From NCBI GenBank assembly GCA_025345505.1, contig JANVCC010000261.1, forward strand, positions 5,212,301 to 5,276,300: a stretch of DNA of 64,000 bases, written 5' to 3'. Position 1 is the stretch's first letter; every line of letters begins with the position of its first letter. Below, one piece after another: positions 54,850-64,000 of the stretch. Below the pieces are notes generated by a model. It was not told the origin of the DNA. It saw only the letters and a program-made list of their open reading frames with translations, and did not search any database. Source of the stretch: Todiramphus chloris collaris (Eukaryota; Chordata; Aves; Coraciiformes; Alcedinidae). The position numbers and the translations under genes are program-made.

Positions 54850-55370
54850 GGACTTTCTTGAATTAAGTCCTATAGGAACTAGAGCATTTCTCTGAGAAAA
54901 TCAATCAATTTCAACTTCAAAACGTCTAGTGATGGAGAATCCATTACAATCCTTGGTAAATTGTTCTGATAATTAATTACCTTCCACATTAAAATGTGTC
55001 TAGTTTCAAATTTTGCTGACTTTTTTCCATGTGACTGGAATGTCATTTTATATCAAACTTCTACTCTTCTATTTCTGCAGAGAGATTGGAAATTTATAAA
55101 TTATAACCGGTTCTCCCCTTAACCTTGTCTTTCTTAAGCTAAATAGATTGATCTACTTAAGCTGCTCACTGAAAGACACCCCTTCCCCTCGTGTAGCCCT
55201 TCTCTGAAGCCCTCTCTGTTGGCCACCAGTCCGTGATGGTGGACCCCAGAAGCAAACACTACTGCAGTCCCCACTGCACCTCTGCCAGCACAGAGGCAAA
55301 CCAGCTGTACTCTGAGAAATCCTGCGACAGATACGGGGCATTGAGCCTTTAAATCGCATCCTTGGATTCA
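54850..55370 (-). mobile_element. Ancient CR1/L3-like LINE 3' UTR and ORF2 end, antisense
   Basis: A long and quite clear match on the + strand to the antisense 3' region of old amniote CR1. TTTCTTGAATTAAGTCC near 54,853, TAGTGATGGAGAATCC near 54,929, CTTGGTAAATTGTTC near 54,953, CTTAACCTTGTCTTTC near 55,119 and AAGCTAAATAGATTGA near 55,136 occur in the expected order. CTTCTCTGAAGCCCTCTC near 55,200, then ACCCCAGAAGCAAACAC and CCTTTAAATCGCATCC near 55,348, continue it. The sense strand is the minus strand. No open frame survives. The overlapping segment of the copy at 48.3 kb has the same order of blocks. Confidence 0.88.
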
Positions 55371-58300
55371 AAATTTACATTTAGCAGATTATTCACTACT
55401 ACTCTTCATTTCTTTTATTTTTTTAGAGAGTCTTTATACATACGGGCAAGACCTCAATACTGTAACTGTATATGGTGAGCCCTGAAGTGGGCCTTGAGAT
55501 CCCAAGTCTGGCTCAGTCGGAAATGAGGCTGATCTGGCAGGAGTTGTGTGCAACTCAGAAATGAAGTTCTTTGAAGGGGAGGGTGCCAACTGCTTCTCTA
55601 GATACACTAAACTGTACCTCAGACATGGAGGACACAACACAGCAACCCCCTTAACAGACTTTTTCTTGTTTGTTCCAAGGTCTGTGATTGTTGCTTGGTT
55701 TCTGAGACAGAATTTAAGATATTGGGACTTTTCTGCAACACCTCGGGTAGTCTGGACACGTCTCTTTTCCTCTTTGGGAATGGTACCCACTGTGGCCAGA
55801 ACACCCAGCAATACCACAGAGAGGTACAGAGCAATCTCTGGAAATCTTCTTCCTTTCATTATCCTTTAAGATCTATTTCAAGCTCACTTTTTAAAATGGG
55901 CCAACAAGGGAACTTCTGGTTTTGTGTCTGTGCTTTGGGATGGTTTTGAGAACAGAAATGAAGTGATACAGTTTGCCTTCAACACACCACGACCATCCCC
56001 TGCAGTATGTTGGCAAACCTGCCGTTTTCTAGGGATACTGCATCTACAGATGGAGTTATTGTATTTTAATTCATTCTCAGGGGCCTGTAGCAACTGATGG
56101 GTTAAGGGATCACCTCTTTCATAAATCCAGACGTGTAAATAAAAATGTCAGAAAAAAACAAGGTGAACAATTGGGCCAGCCAGCACAAGCTAGACTTTGG
56201 TCTAGTCTATGTTTTTCTCCTGTTTCCTCTGATTAATTAGCAAAATGACCGCACAAAATAGAAAGTCACTAACATGCCAACAGAGTTTCTGCCCGTGGTA
56301 AGCACAACAGCAGAGTGGGTGGTTACAGAGCAAGGAGTCTTGCAAGTTTAGAGGCAAAGGCCAACATGGAAGCACCACACTTGATCTTACAGAGAGAGTA
56401 AATATCTTTAAAAAAAAACCCAACCAAACAAAAACCAAACAATAAAACAAGCACAGAAACAATAGAATAGCTTCCTAAGCTCATCTGCCATCTCTACCTC
56501 TCCTTTCCCTGGCAGGACTCAGAGTAGTGAAGGCAGGGTTTTGCTTCTGAAGTTGAATGCATGACACGAGTAAAATTCTCCTACTGAGTCATCATTTCTC
56601 TAGCGTGTAGTATCTGTGTAATGAGTTGGACAGAATTTCAGCACTGCATATGGCTTTTTCACACCTGAACACATTTTTTATTGCATATTTGTTTGAATGG
56701 GGATATCAACTTCAGAAAACAGAGTACCCCTCTCATTCAAACAATGGCTGTGGGAAGTACAAGGAGCTCCAGTTTTACTTTCTAAGAACCATTATGCAAA
56801 GTTCAGTTGGAAATGTATGAAAATATATAGAGCTTAACAGTGCAAAGTTTAGTATGTGTTAAACAGAGTGAGGACTTTGTTCTCTACAGGCTAGTGGTCA
56901 TAAATACAAATATTCATGCAATCCCTCACATTTCAGGCATACTGCTGTCACTGTCAAGGTTGCTCACTAAGCATTCGTTTCTGTTTCAAAGCCTAGAAGC
57001 ATTATCCAATGGGCTGGTTGTGGTTTGGTTTTTTTTGTTTTGTTTTTTTTCTGATGGTCTTTCCTTTAGGGAAGAATGATACCAAAATTATACAAAAGAA
57101 CTTGCTGATTTTCAGGTGAATCACTCAGGCTTTAGCAGCAATGGACAAGTCTCAGAGGTATCCTGGAGACCTGTAAGCATCCAAAAGATCCAGGATCATT
57201 TTTGTTAAATTGTATTGCACTATATACTAGAGTGTGGTCATTAAATGGTGGACAGCAGGTGGAGAAATGCCACTGCTTAAAAGAAGTCTTTCCTGGAACA
57301 AAGCAGGCATTTTTGCTGCCTTGTGCTCCATCTCCACCTCTCTTTCCACATCCCATCTCAGAGTGAGGGCTCTATCAAAGGGTTTCCTGGGCAGAGTGGT
57401 TACAGGGATGTCCTGCTCCATCTACAACTTCACTGTCATAAGACTTTGTGGCTTTTCTTCTGAGTAACACCAATATGGGATTAAGGAAACACAGTGGCAT
57501 ACTGAGGTCTAAAAAAACCCTGCTTCTAATAGCAAATAACTCGCAAGGTCTTGGTATAGATAAATGCTGCGATCCTGGTGGATCTCCAGAGACAGAGCAC
57601 AGAGGGGCAGTCCTGGGCTTGTGCCTCGTTTAATTCCCGAGTGCTGTCATCTTCCACAATTAGTGCATCCTTGCTGTACTGCTTGTGGTATGGCACAGTT
57701 GGTTGGAAATCAGAGAGACACAACTACCACCCTGCTCTTGCAAACCATTGTGGGTTTTTGCTTCTTTCTGCAGGTTTCCACATTGACTTAAAGGGTTAGG
57801 AGAGCATAGGGGAGATATGGAATAAGTGTTATTTTCTTGGCTGGATGTTACAAGATACTTACACTAGATAGGACCTGTGAGGAGGTTCTCTCCTGGCCTG
57901 TATTCCCAAACTGGTCGAAGTGCAGGACACAATTACTATCTCCAGCTCCATATCCTGGGCATTTTCTACATATAATGCCTTGCGATTCGCTACTTAACTT
58001 GATCTGTGGCAGTGTCCCTCTGGCCTCAGGAGCAAGGACTTTATGTGGTCAGGGGTCCTATCCTCACTCCTGAGGGGTGAGGAACAACCCGGTCTGGAGA
58101 GAACGTGGGAAGCAGCAGGGCAACAAACAAACAAAACCAAACTGGAAGACTCCAGCCTAAACCAAAACTGCTTCTCGGATCTGAACCAATTTTACTTGCA
58201 AGAAATTAATGGAGATCTGCACCCCACTTTGATTTATAAATCCTCAGCTGTTCTGAGTTGGGTTTTTATTTAATCTATTTGGTTGTGTTTACTTCTTAAA

Positions 58301-59669
58301 ATTAAGATCTTTCTTCTGTTGTTATTGTTTAGAATGGGGTTATGCTGAGTAAAATCTATTCAATATTTTAACATGGAGAGACCAGGCTAAGAGGTGTGCA
58401 AACAGATGAACTGCATTTGGTGAGTGGGGAAAAGTCACACGAGGGCAGATACTATTTATATGGTTCTGCTGCTTAAAGTTGATGCTAATGGCACTGACTC
58501 GGTGTTTTGATGATAATTTTATTCAGAACATTGAATGTTATCAAGTCAAAAGCTACCAGTAATGGCAGTTTCTGAAAGGGCATTTTTTTATGACCATTTT
58601 ATGACACTACTCATATAACCCCAAAATGTACATAGTGTTTTCTTTTAAAGAGCATGGCTACAGTGGCATAAATGTGGGAAGTACTTTGAGCAAATTTCAC
58701 TTGTGAAGCAACATCAATTAGGTCACGGAGCTAAACCCCATAAAATAGCAAAGGAAGTAGTATCTGCAACGTGAGGTGACACATTTCTTCCACCTTGGCC
58801 TTTAGCTAACAATCTCTTTAATGTTGTGAAGCAGTGGGAAGGCCCTTTGCTGCTGATGCAAAAGTAAAATTTGGATGATTTTTATACTGAGGAGGGAATA
58901 ATGTTTATTCTGCCAAATACTTCAGATTGAGCAATTCTCTTCTTTTTTTCTTCCTCCACACTTTCCTGCTGCTGTATGGAGAACAGTGCCAGCTGGTTAA
59001 CCACACTCCGCTGCACTGTTGGCTTTGTCTAGTAGTGCCTGACACGATGGCAGTAGAGCTGTATCTGGAACTTTATGGAAAAATTTCCAATTATCACATC
59101 TTCCTCCATGGCAATAAAGTTGAGAACGCTAACAGAGAGAGGCTGCTAGCATTTTCAGCACTGCTTTGTTAGTCCTGGCTTGGTTTAGACAACAAACTTG
59201 GTGATATTTCTGTAGTTAGCTTATATCAGTTTAGCTCTGAAAGATACATTACCTGTAGAAAGAATAGAACATCCTACAGATACACACACAAATATATTCC
59301 TTCGTGCATACCTTCTCCTTTAGGATAAAAGCAAGCAAAGTTGAATGTAAAGCATCATTGTAACACTAAAAAAAACATTTGATGCCCATACACAAACCTT
59401 AACACATTTGAAACACGCTTTTCCCCCCAGTGTATGTTACATATTTACTCTCTTTTCCATTCTTTATTACTAAGGAAATGAGGACACTTGCATGAAAACA
59501 AGAGCTTAGATTCTTAAAAGTTTGTCTATTGCTGCTTATGTTTTCCTGCTCTGAAGGGATCGGAGCCTTCTGTAGCACCTATCGTAAATGCTTCCAACCC
59601 AACGAGCTGTGATGAATAAGAAGCAGGAACTTTTAAACAAAGACCCTGTTTTCATACAATATTCTTAGT
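55371..59669. other. Non-coding stretch, no recognised gene
   Basis: Contains A-rich runs mixed with CCAAAC words (56,408-56,450; 58,122-58,142) and a T-rich run near 57,029-57,050. Open frames up to 141 codons overlap on opposite strands near 55,434-55,949 and match no family. The 58,430-58,790 segment looks complex and low in repeats and might be conserved. Confidence 0.5.
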
Positions 59670-59702
59670 AATAAAGCACAGAGGGAAAAAAAAAAAAAAA
59701 AA
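59670..59702 (+). other. AATAAA followed by an A17 tract (retrocopy-like 3' tail)
   Basis: AATAAA at 59,670-59,675 is followed ten bases later by 17 adenines (59,686-59,702). This is the layout of a reverse-transcribed polyadenylated RNA. No coding homology is visible in the few hundred bases upstream and no clear target-site duplication was found, so a chance A-tract remains possible. Confidence 0.35.
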
Positions 59703-62560
59703 GTGAAGTTATGTATTGCAGAACTGCTACTTAAGGCAAAGCAGCTCTGTAGAATGAAGCCGAGTCTGAATTTTTCTAACCTCAGTAAGGGCAAGTGAGT
59801 TTGAGCATTTTCCATAAAGGATTCCAAACGTCTCCAAAAAGACTGTTGAAAGGAAAAGATGGAATATATCCTAATATTATTCTCATCAGTGTCATCAGCA
59901 TCACTTTATGGGACAAGTTCCTAACCAGAATTATGGCACCACTCTCCTATTTCTTTATAAACCCAGGAACAAACGGCCTCTTTCTCCCAAAGGCTTAGCA
60001 ATCTTGTGTGTTCTTACAATGCATCCCCGAGTCATCATCTTGGTCTGCCCCTCTTCATCTTCCAAACTCAGCAGCAACAGACAAAAACCTACTGAAAACA
60101 TAGAGAAGAATACTGGAATTGGAAACAATAGAGGATTCCTAGGAAACATTTATATTCAACAACAATGAATAGTTTAGGCTTTTCTTCCAGAAGAGTGGAA
60201 AAGTGCTAGCAGGTACACAGTCTAAAGTCAATCAGTCGGTGCTGCAGTTTATTCCTCAGTGCATCTTCTCTCAGTCCAGCACGGAAGGTTTTCAGAGTGC
60301 ACAGAAAGCAGACTTTCCATCGTAACTCACGGACGTGGCAAGTTAGAAGCATCAAAATCTAATTCTAATTATGTGGTGAATAAAAAATAAGAGGCAGAAA
60401 ATTCTTACCCTTAACCCTTAACTATGCAGTAACTCCGTATCAAGCACTGTGCTGAAATATTATGGTGCTTATTTTCTAACGTTCCTCTTTGGCAGAAGTT
60501 TTAGGACAGATTTCAGCACAAGCCTGATTAAAAAAAAAAAAACCTCAGCTAGTTTTAAAAACTTGAAAGTGTCTTCTCAGCTTTTTCTATGGGCTCAGTG
60601 CTACATCACCACAAAACTGTAATTTCATCTAGAAACACTGGTAACATTAATGAGAGACATCAGGCCCCGTTCTGCCTAAGTCTTCACTTTCTATCGCCAG
60701 TGGACTCGTTAGAGCTGGTAATTCCAAAAACACAGTATTTGTAACTTCTTCGTGATTTATTTTAAACCTCTTTCACAGCCTGATGCACATGGGGCAATTT
60801 AAATCGCCGAAGCTCCGTTTTGCAACTAACACTTCATTACAGCGACTGGAAAAGGTCTCACATCTGTTGGCGTTGCATTGTTGCGGGCTGGCTGCAGAGC
60901 AAACAGCAAGGCACGGATTTGCCTCGGTGTCTCCAGACCAGAGGACTTGAAACTTTAATTTTCTGACAAAGGCAAGTGAGTTCTGCGGCACAGAGTAAAA
61001 GCCTCAGTCCGTGGCATCAAAGGACTGGCACAGCCCCCCTCCCCAAGGGTGCTAAGGGAGTTTCTTCAAGTTCAGCTGAGTAATGGGCTGTCACTAGAAG
61101 GCTTGATGGAAGGAGGGTCTGTGCAAGGCCTTTCTTTTCATTGTGAGGAAATTCTCGTCTCTGTTACTAGACCCTCTTAATTCTGACACCAAAAAAAGCC
61201 AGAACAGTGATCCTAACTTCATTTAATTTTCCTCAGTTAAATACAGTCTTATAGGACTAATTTCACAGTCTCAGATTAATTAAAAATTGGAGATTACAAA
61301 TCTGCATTCTAAACTCACCATATAAATTCTGCTGAGTTTACTATAGACCTATATATACGGGCAGATGTAATGAGTATAGGTTAAGCAAATGTATCCTGCA
61401 ATGTACATTTATACAGAAGTGAAGTCATGTACCATTCAACTTCATTATCTAACGCACAAACTCTTCATGGTAAGCATCATTTTTGTGTCCTGGTGCTGAT
61501 CCACTGTGTGGCATGGTGGGGCTCCAGGATGCTCTGAGGACTTCTGCCCAAGTAATTTATTGGAAGTATTAATAAAATGTCCATGCCTTTCACCAACGCA
61601 AATCAAAAATCCTCACTGGAAAACAAAGAAACAAACCCAGCTGAGTTAAATATTATGCTAGTTCCTACTCTTCATCCCCCCTCTACACCGCAGTTGGTCT
61701 TCATCTGCTTTTGTTTGTTCTCTCTCCTGTCATTAAACAGTTTGAAGAAAATAATGAATTATTTCTGGGGTTTTTTTCAGGCACTATGCAAACTTGACTG
61801 AACTTAGGAATTTGTCTCTGCTGAGAAGGCATATGGCTCTTTACATGATCTAAAGAGATACTCCTAGATACGGAATGATTTTCTGATACACTGAAGCACT
61901 CCTGCTTATTTCAAGCATTTCACTCATCCACGATGTCACTATCTCGATCACCACTCCTGGCTACGTTACACCTTCCTTTCCCCTCCTTGCTTTCTAAGGT
62001 ACCTTTGGATGCAGGCATAGCACAGAATCAGTGTGGTACGGAAGTCACCGAGACCCTCAGCAGGAGGTTGGTTTGAGAACAATTATCTGACAGAATTGTT
62101 TGGCAGTGCAGCCCAGTCTATGTTATGACCCTTTTTCTAAATGTAGATATAACGGCACATTAAAGTAACGCTACATCTCATGAGCCTGCTGGGTGAGGGT
62201 TCAGAGAGGTTCCCCTCATTTCCCTTCTGCACAGCAGTGCCTTTGTTACTGCCTCTCCTCCAGATCCTGTGATGGACAGGAGTCCTGCGCTCCTTGAACA
62301 CTAAAACAGGGCTGCCAAGATAATTTACGGTCCCTGCAGCCAACAAAAAGTCTCAGGCCTCCTTGGGCTATCTCTTAAGTCCTATTTTTCTCTGCCCATT
62401 GTGCCAGCTTGTCTTCTCAGATTTTACAGATGCCATGAGAGGTTCTGACAACACAAACATCCTTCAGCATGCTGCTTTTAGACAACAGTCTTCTCCCGGC
62501 TTCGCCTGTGTCTGCAGCGGTGTTTCTAGACAGAAAGCAGAAAAAGCAGAGAGTAAACAG
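59703..62560. other. Non-coding stretch, with a CpG-retaining segment at about 60,695-60,960
   Basis: No gene recognised. Within the AT-leaning background, 60,695-60,960 holds about 11 CpGs, for example in ATCGCCGAAGCTCCG and GGCGTTGCATTGTTGCGGG, more than its surroundings. Such retention can mark an unmethylated regulatory element. Confidence 0.5.
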
Positions 62561-62564
62561 GACC

Positions 62565-62600
62565 GGGGGGGTGGGGAGGGAGGTGAGCGAGAGGGGAGAG
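62565..62600 (+). other. G-quadruplex-prone G-rich block
   Basis: A run of seven Gs (62,565-62,571) is followed by GTGGGGAGGGAGG-type text and a further GGGG near 62,593-62,596. Four G-tracts with short loops fit the G-quadruplex pattern on the + strand. It lies at the outer shoulder of the CpG island. Folding in the cell is not shown. Confidence 0.55.
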
Positions 62601-63400
62601 ACAGGGAGTGGAAGTGGGGGTCGGGTCAGGTGGAAGATGGAGGCTGGGCTGAGGTGCACACATGTGGGGCCGGCCCGAGGGACCAGCACGGTGTGGCTGG
62701 GGGAAGCGAGGAAGGGCTTCTCCCGGCCCTCCTTGCACCTTCCCTTTTGGCACAAGAAATCCAGGCTCGGCATAAACAGTTCTGCTGGCACCGCAGCCCA
62801 CGGCAGCCTGTTCCTGCCTCCGGAGTGCAAGGTGGTGGAAGCGGAGGGTGCTCGTCCCTGCCCAAGGCCGGGCAGGAAATACCCACAGCTGCTTTTTGCA
62901 CCGGCTCCTTTCAGGCCCCGAGCGCCTGAAAAGGCAGGCGCAGGCAGGATCTCTGCAGAGGACACCGGGGTAAAGCTCGGCAACCCCACACCCGCCTGCA
63001 TCTCGGTGCAACTGAACAGAAAAGGGCACGTGCCTGGGGCTCACCGGATTCCGGCCTCCCCGCCTTGCACCCCAGAGCCGCCAGGCAAACGCGGAGCCGG
63101 GAGGCGGCCGCCCGCCGCAGGGACGCCCGGCCCGGTGCCCCGGCGCAGCGCGGGGTGCGGTGCCGCCGCTCCGCCCAGCTCAGCCCCCGCCCGTCCGCTG
63201 CGCCCCCCGGGGCCGGCGCGGAGCCGGGTTGCGCGGAGGGTCCCGGAGGCGACAGGAGAAGCGGGGAGCGCTGGAGGAGGATGCCCCGAGGGAGAGCGGC
63301 CCCTCCGCTGCGCCGAGCGGCGGCCGGGCCGCGGGGGAGCCGGCCGCTCCGGAGCGGCTTCGCTCTCCGTTTCCAAGGGAAAGCCCGGCCCGGCGGCGGC

Positions 63401-63419
63401 CACGTGTCCCTGCAGGGAC
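63401..63419. promoter_or_regulatory. E-box overlapping a 14-bp palindrome
   Basis: CACGTG at 63,401-63,406 is a canonical E-box (bHLH-ZIP type, such as USF or MYC/MAX). It overlaps by one base the perfect palindrome GTCCCTGCAGGGAC at 63,406-63,419. Binding is not shown. Confidence 0.5.
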
Positions 63420-63563
63420 CCTTCCCCCTCCTTTCCCCCTCTCACCCGCCCGCCGCCGCCCCGCCGGCCGGTGCGGCGCAAAGTGCGCGATGCCGCGGTT
63501 CCTCCCCCGCTCGGCCGGTGGCTGCGGCGTGCGCGGCCCGGCAGCCGCGGAGGGGAGGAGGGG

Positions 63564-63591
63564 AGCGGAGCGGAGCGGAGCGGGGCGGGGG
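63564..63591 (+). repeat. AGCGG tandem repeat running into a GC box
   Basis: Four copies of AGCGG (63,564-63,583) are followed by GGCGG and more Gs. The GGGGCGGGGG core at 63,582-63,591 is a consensus Sp/KLF-type GC box. The repeat may vary in length between individuals. Confidence 0.75.
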
Positions 63592-63659
63592 TGCGCACGG
63601 GACGTCCGCCGCGGGTGCGGAGGCCGCCAGCCCCCCGCCGCGGCCCTGCGCGCGTTTCT

Positions 63660-63712
63660 TGCTCCAATAAGCAATAATTAGGTCCTAAGCTAATGATGTG
63701 TCAGCTGATCCG
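63660..63712. promoter_or_regulatory. AT-rich islet inside the CpG island with homeodomain-like and E-box sites
   Basis: About 50 bases of mixed AT-rich sequence interrupt almost pure GC-rich DNA. They include CCAAT (63,664-63,668), TAATTA (63,675-63,680), TAATGA near 63,691-63,696 and CAGCTG (63,702-63,707). An islet like this inside a CpG island is often kept by selection for transcription-factor binding; that is inference here. Confidence 0.5.
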
Positions 63713-63730
63713 CCCGCTCCGTCTGCGCGC

Positions 63731-63755
63731 GGGGGGGGGGGTGGGGGGGGGGGGG
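63731..63755 (+). repeat. Poly-G tract (G11 T G13)
   Basis: Eleven Gs (63,731-63,741), one T, then 13 Gs (63,743-63,755). It is strongly G-quadruplex-prone and also error-prone in sequencing, so exact run lengths should be treated with caution. Confidence 0.9.
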
Positions 63756-63803
63756 CGCCCGCCGAGAGCGCTCGGCAACCGCTGCCCTCGCCTCTCCCCG
63801 TCG

Positions 63804-63805
<2 letters not shown>

Positions 63806-63835
<30 letters not shown>
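63806..63835 (+). repeat. (GT)15 dinucleotide microsatellite
   Basis: Fifteen uninterrupted GT units. Alternating purine-pyrimidine DNA of this length can adopt Z-form, and such repeats are usually polymorphic. It lies within the promoter island, about 155 bases from the CCAAT box. Confidence 0.95.
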
Positions 63836-63838
<3 letters not shown>

Positions 63839-63989
63839 CAGCCCCTCCCGCCCCGACCGCTCTCGGCGGCCCGCGGCCGGCTCCGCGCCGGCCCCCGCGC
63901 CCCGCCGCGCCCGCGCCATCCCGACATGGGACAGCGCTGCCCGTCACCGCGCCGCGCCGCCGTCGCCACAGAAACTTTTGTCCCGGCGG

Positions 63990-63994
63990 CCAAT
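63990..63994 (+). promoter_or_regulatory. CCAAT box at the window edge
   Basis: GCGGCCAATCAGAGC at the end of the window holds a near-ideal NF-Y site (CCAATCAG). NF-Y boxes commonly sit 60-100 bases upstream of the start site, which would place a rightward start just outside the window. Confidence 0.7.
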
Positions 63995-64000
63995 CAGAGC

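Larger units (their letters stand above)
62800..64000. promoter_or_regulatory. CpG-island promoter region, continuing past the window edge
   Basis: Very CpG-dense sequence: 63,301-63,360 alone holds 12 CpGs. It contains an E-box (63,401-63,406), a GC box (63,582-63,591), an AT-rich islet with homeodomain-type sites (63,660-63,712), poly-G tracts, a (GT)15 repeat and a CCAAT box at 63,990. This is typical of a TATA-less CpG-island promoter of a broadly expressed or developmental vertebrate gene. The position of the CCAAT box suggests a start site close to or beyond base 64,000 if transcription is rightward, but divergent or leftward transcription cannot be excluded. Long open frames on all strands here (up to 402 codons, 62,469-63,677) are expected in stop-poor GC-rich DNA and I do not call them genes. 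Confidence 0.85.

Noticed and set aside
55434-55949. Overlapping 141-, 107- and 84-codon frames on both strands
   Set aside because: They overlap each other in opposite directions, lack known motifs and directly follow an antisense CR1 copy; no support for coding.
56408-56455. A-rich run with CCAAAC words as a possible retrocopy tail
   Set aside because: It is interrupted by many Cs, has no polyadenylation signal at the right distance and no transcript-like upstream sequence. Similar runs recur in the window (24,579; 52,441; 58,122).
60405-60422. Telomere-like TTACCCTTAACCCTTAAC
   Set aside because: The unit is CCCTTAA rather than the vertebrate CCCTAA, and fewer than three units are present; probably chance.
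63041-63674. Minus-strand open frames of 208 and 164 codons
   Set aside because: Same cause: GC-rich, stop-poor promoter sequence with overlapping frames on both strands.
62469-63677. 402-codon open frame on the + strand
   Set aside because: It lies in a CpG island where stop codons are rare. Several other frames on both strands are open over the same bases, the composition is Pro/Arg/Gly/Ala-rich, and no domain is recognisable.
1-64000. CRISPR arrays, rRNA or bacterial-type operons
   Set aside because: No regularly spaced repeats, no rRNA text and no dense coding; the window is vertebrate nuclear DNA.

Overview
The window looks like avian nuclear DNA. It is AT-leaning vertebrate intergenic or intronic sequence with no recognisable protein-coding gene. 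The organism call rests on the repeats: CR1-type LINE fragments with bird-like reverse transcriptase text, much older amniote CR1/L3-like 3' ends, and one long terminal repeat whose TGTGGTGGGTTGACCC terminus I recognise from bird genomes. Turtle or crocodile would fit the CR1 pieces alone; the LTR favours a bird. All family names come from memory of these families, not from a search.

Layout. About 0-4.2 kb is unique-looking non-coding sequence. A degraded sense-strand CR1 copy occupies about 4.24-5.34 kb. About 5.3-12.9 kb has nothing I can name. At about 12.94-14.62 kb an old antisense CR1 copy is split by a solo-LTR-like element (about 13.24-13.82 kb, also minus strand). About 14.6-41.8 kb is non-coding, with a small CpG island near 29.4-29.7 kb, a palindrome cluster near 28.1-28.2 kb and a CpG-enriched patch near 38.9-39.2 kb. 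A younger sense-strand CR1 fragment lies at about 41.87-43.05 kb; it carries reverse-transcriptase text with two stops and two frameshifts and lacks its 3' half. Two further antisense CR1/L3-like 3' ends sit at about 48.27-48.72 and 54.85-55.37 kb. The last 1.2 kb (about 62.8-64.0 kb) is a dense CpG island with GC boxes, an E-box, poly-G runs, a (GT)15 microsatellite and a CCAAT box at the very edge, so it is very probably the promoter or 5' flank of a gene that starts beyond the window or has a start that cannot be placed here.

The open reading frames in the window are short and overlap on both strands. Apart from the CR1 pieces none shows a family I recognise, and the long ones at the right end are explained by lack of stop codons in GC-rich DNA. 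No rRNA, tRNA, CRISPR array or intact mobile element was seen. The most useful reading is a regulatory flank: a long non-coding stretch leading into a CpG-island promoter, with a few CpG-rich islets that could be enhancers or alternative promoters. I did not find a convincing new biological system.
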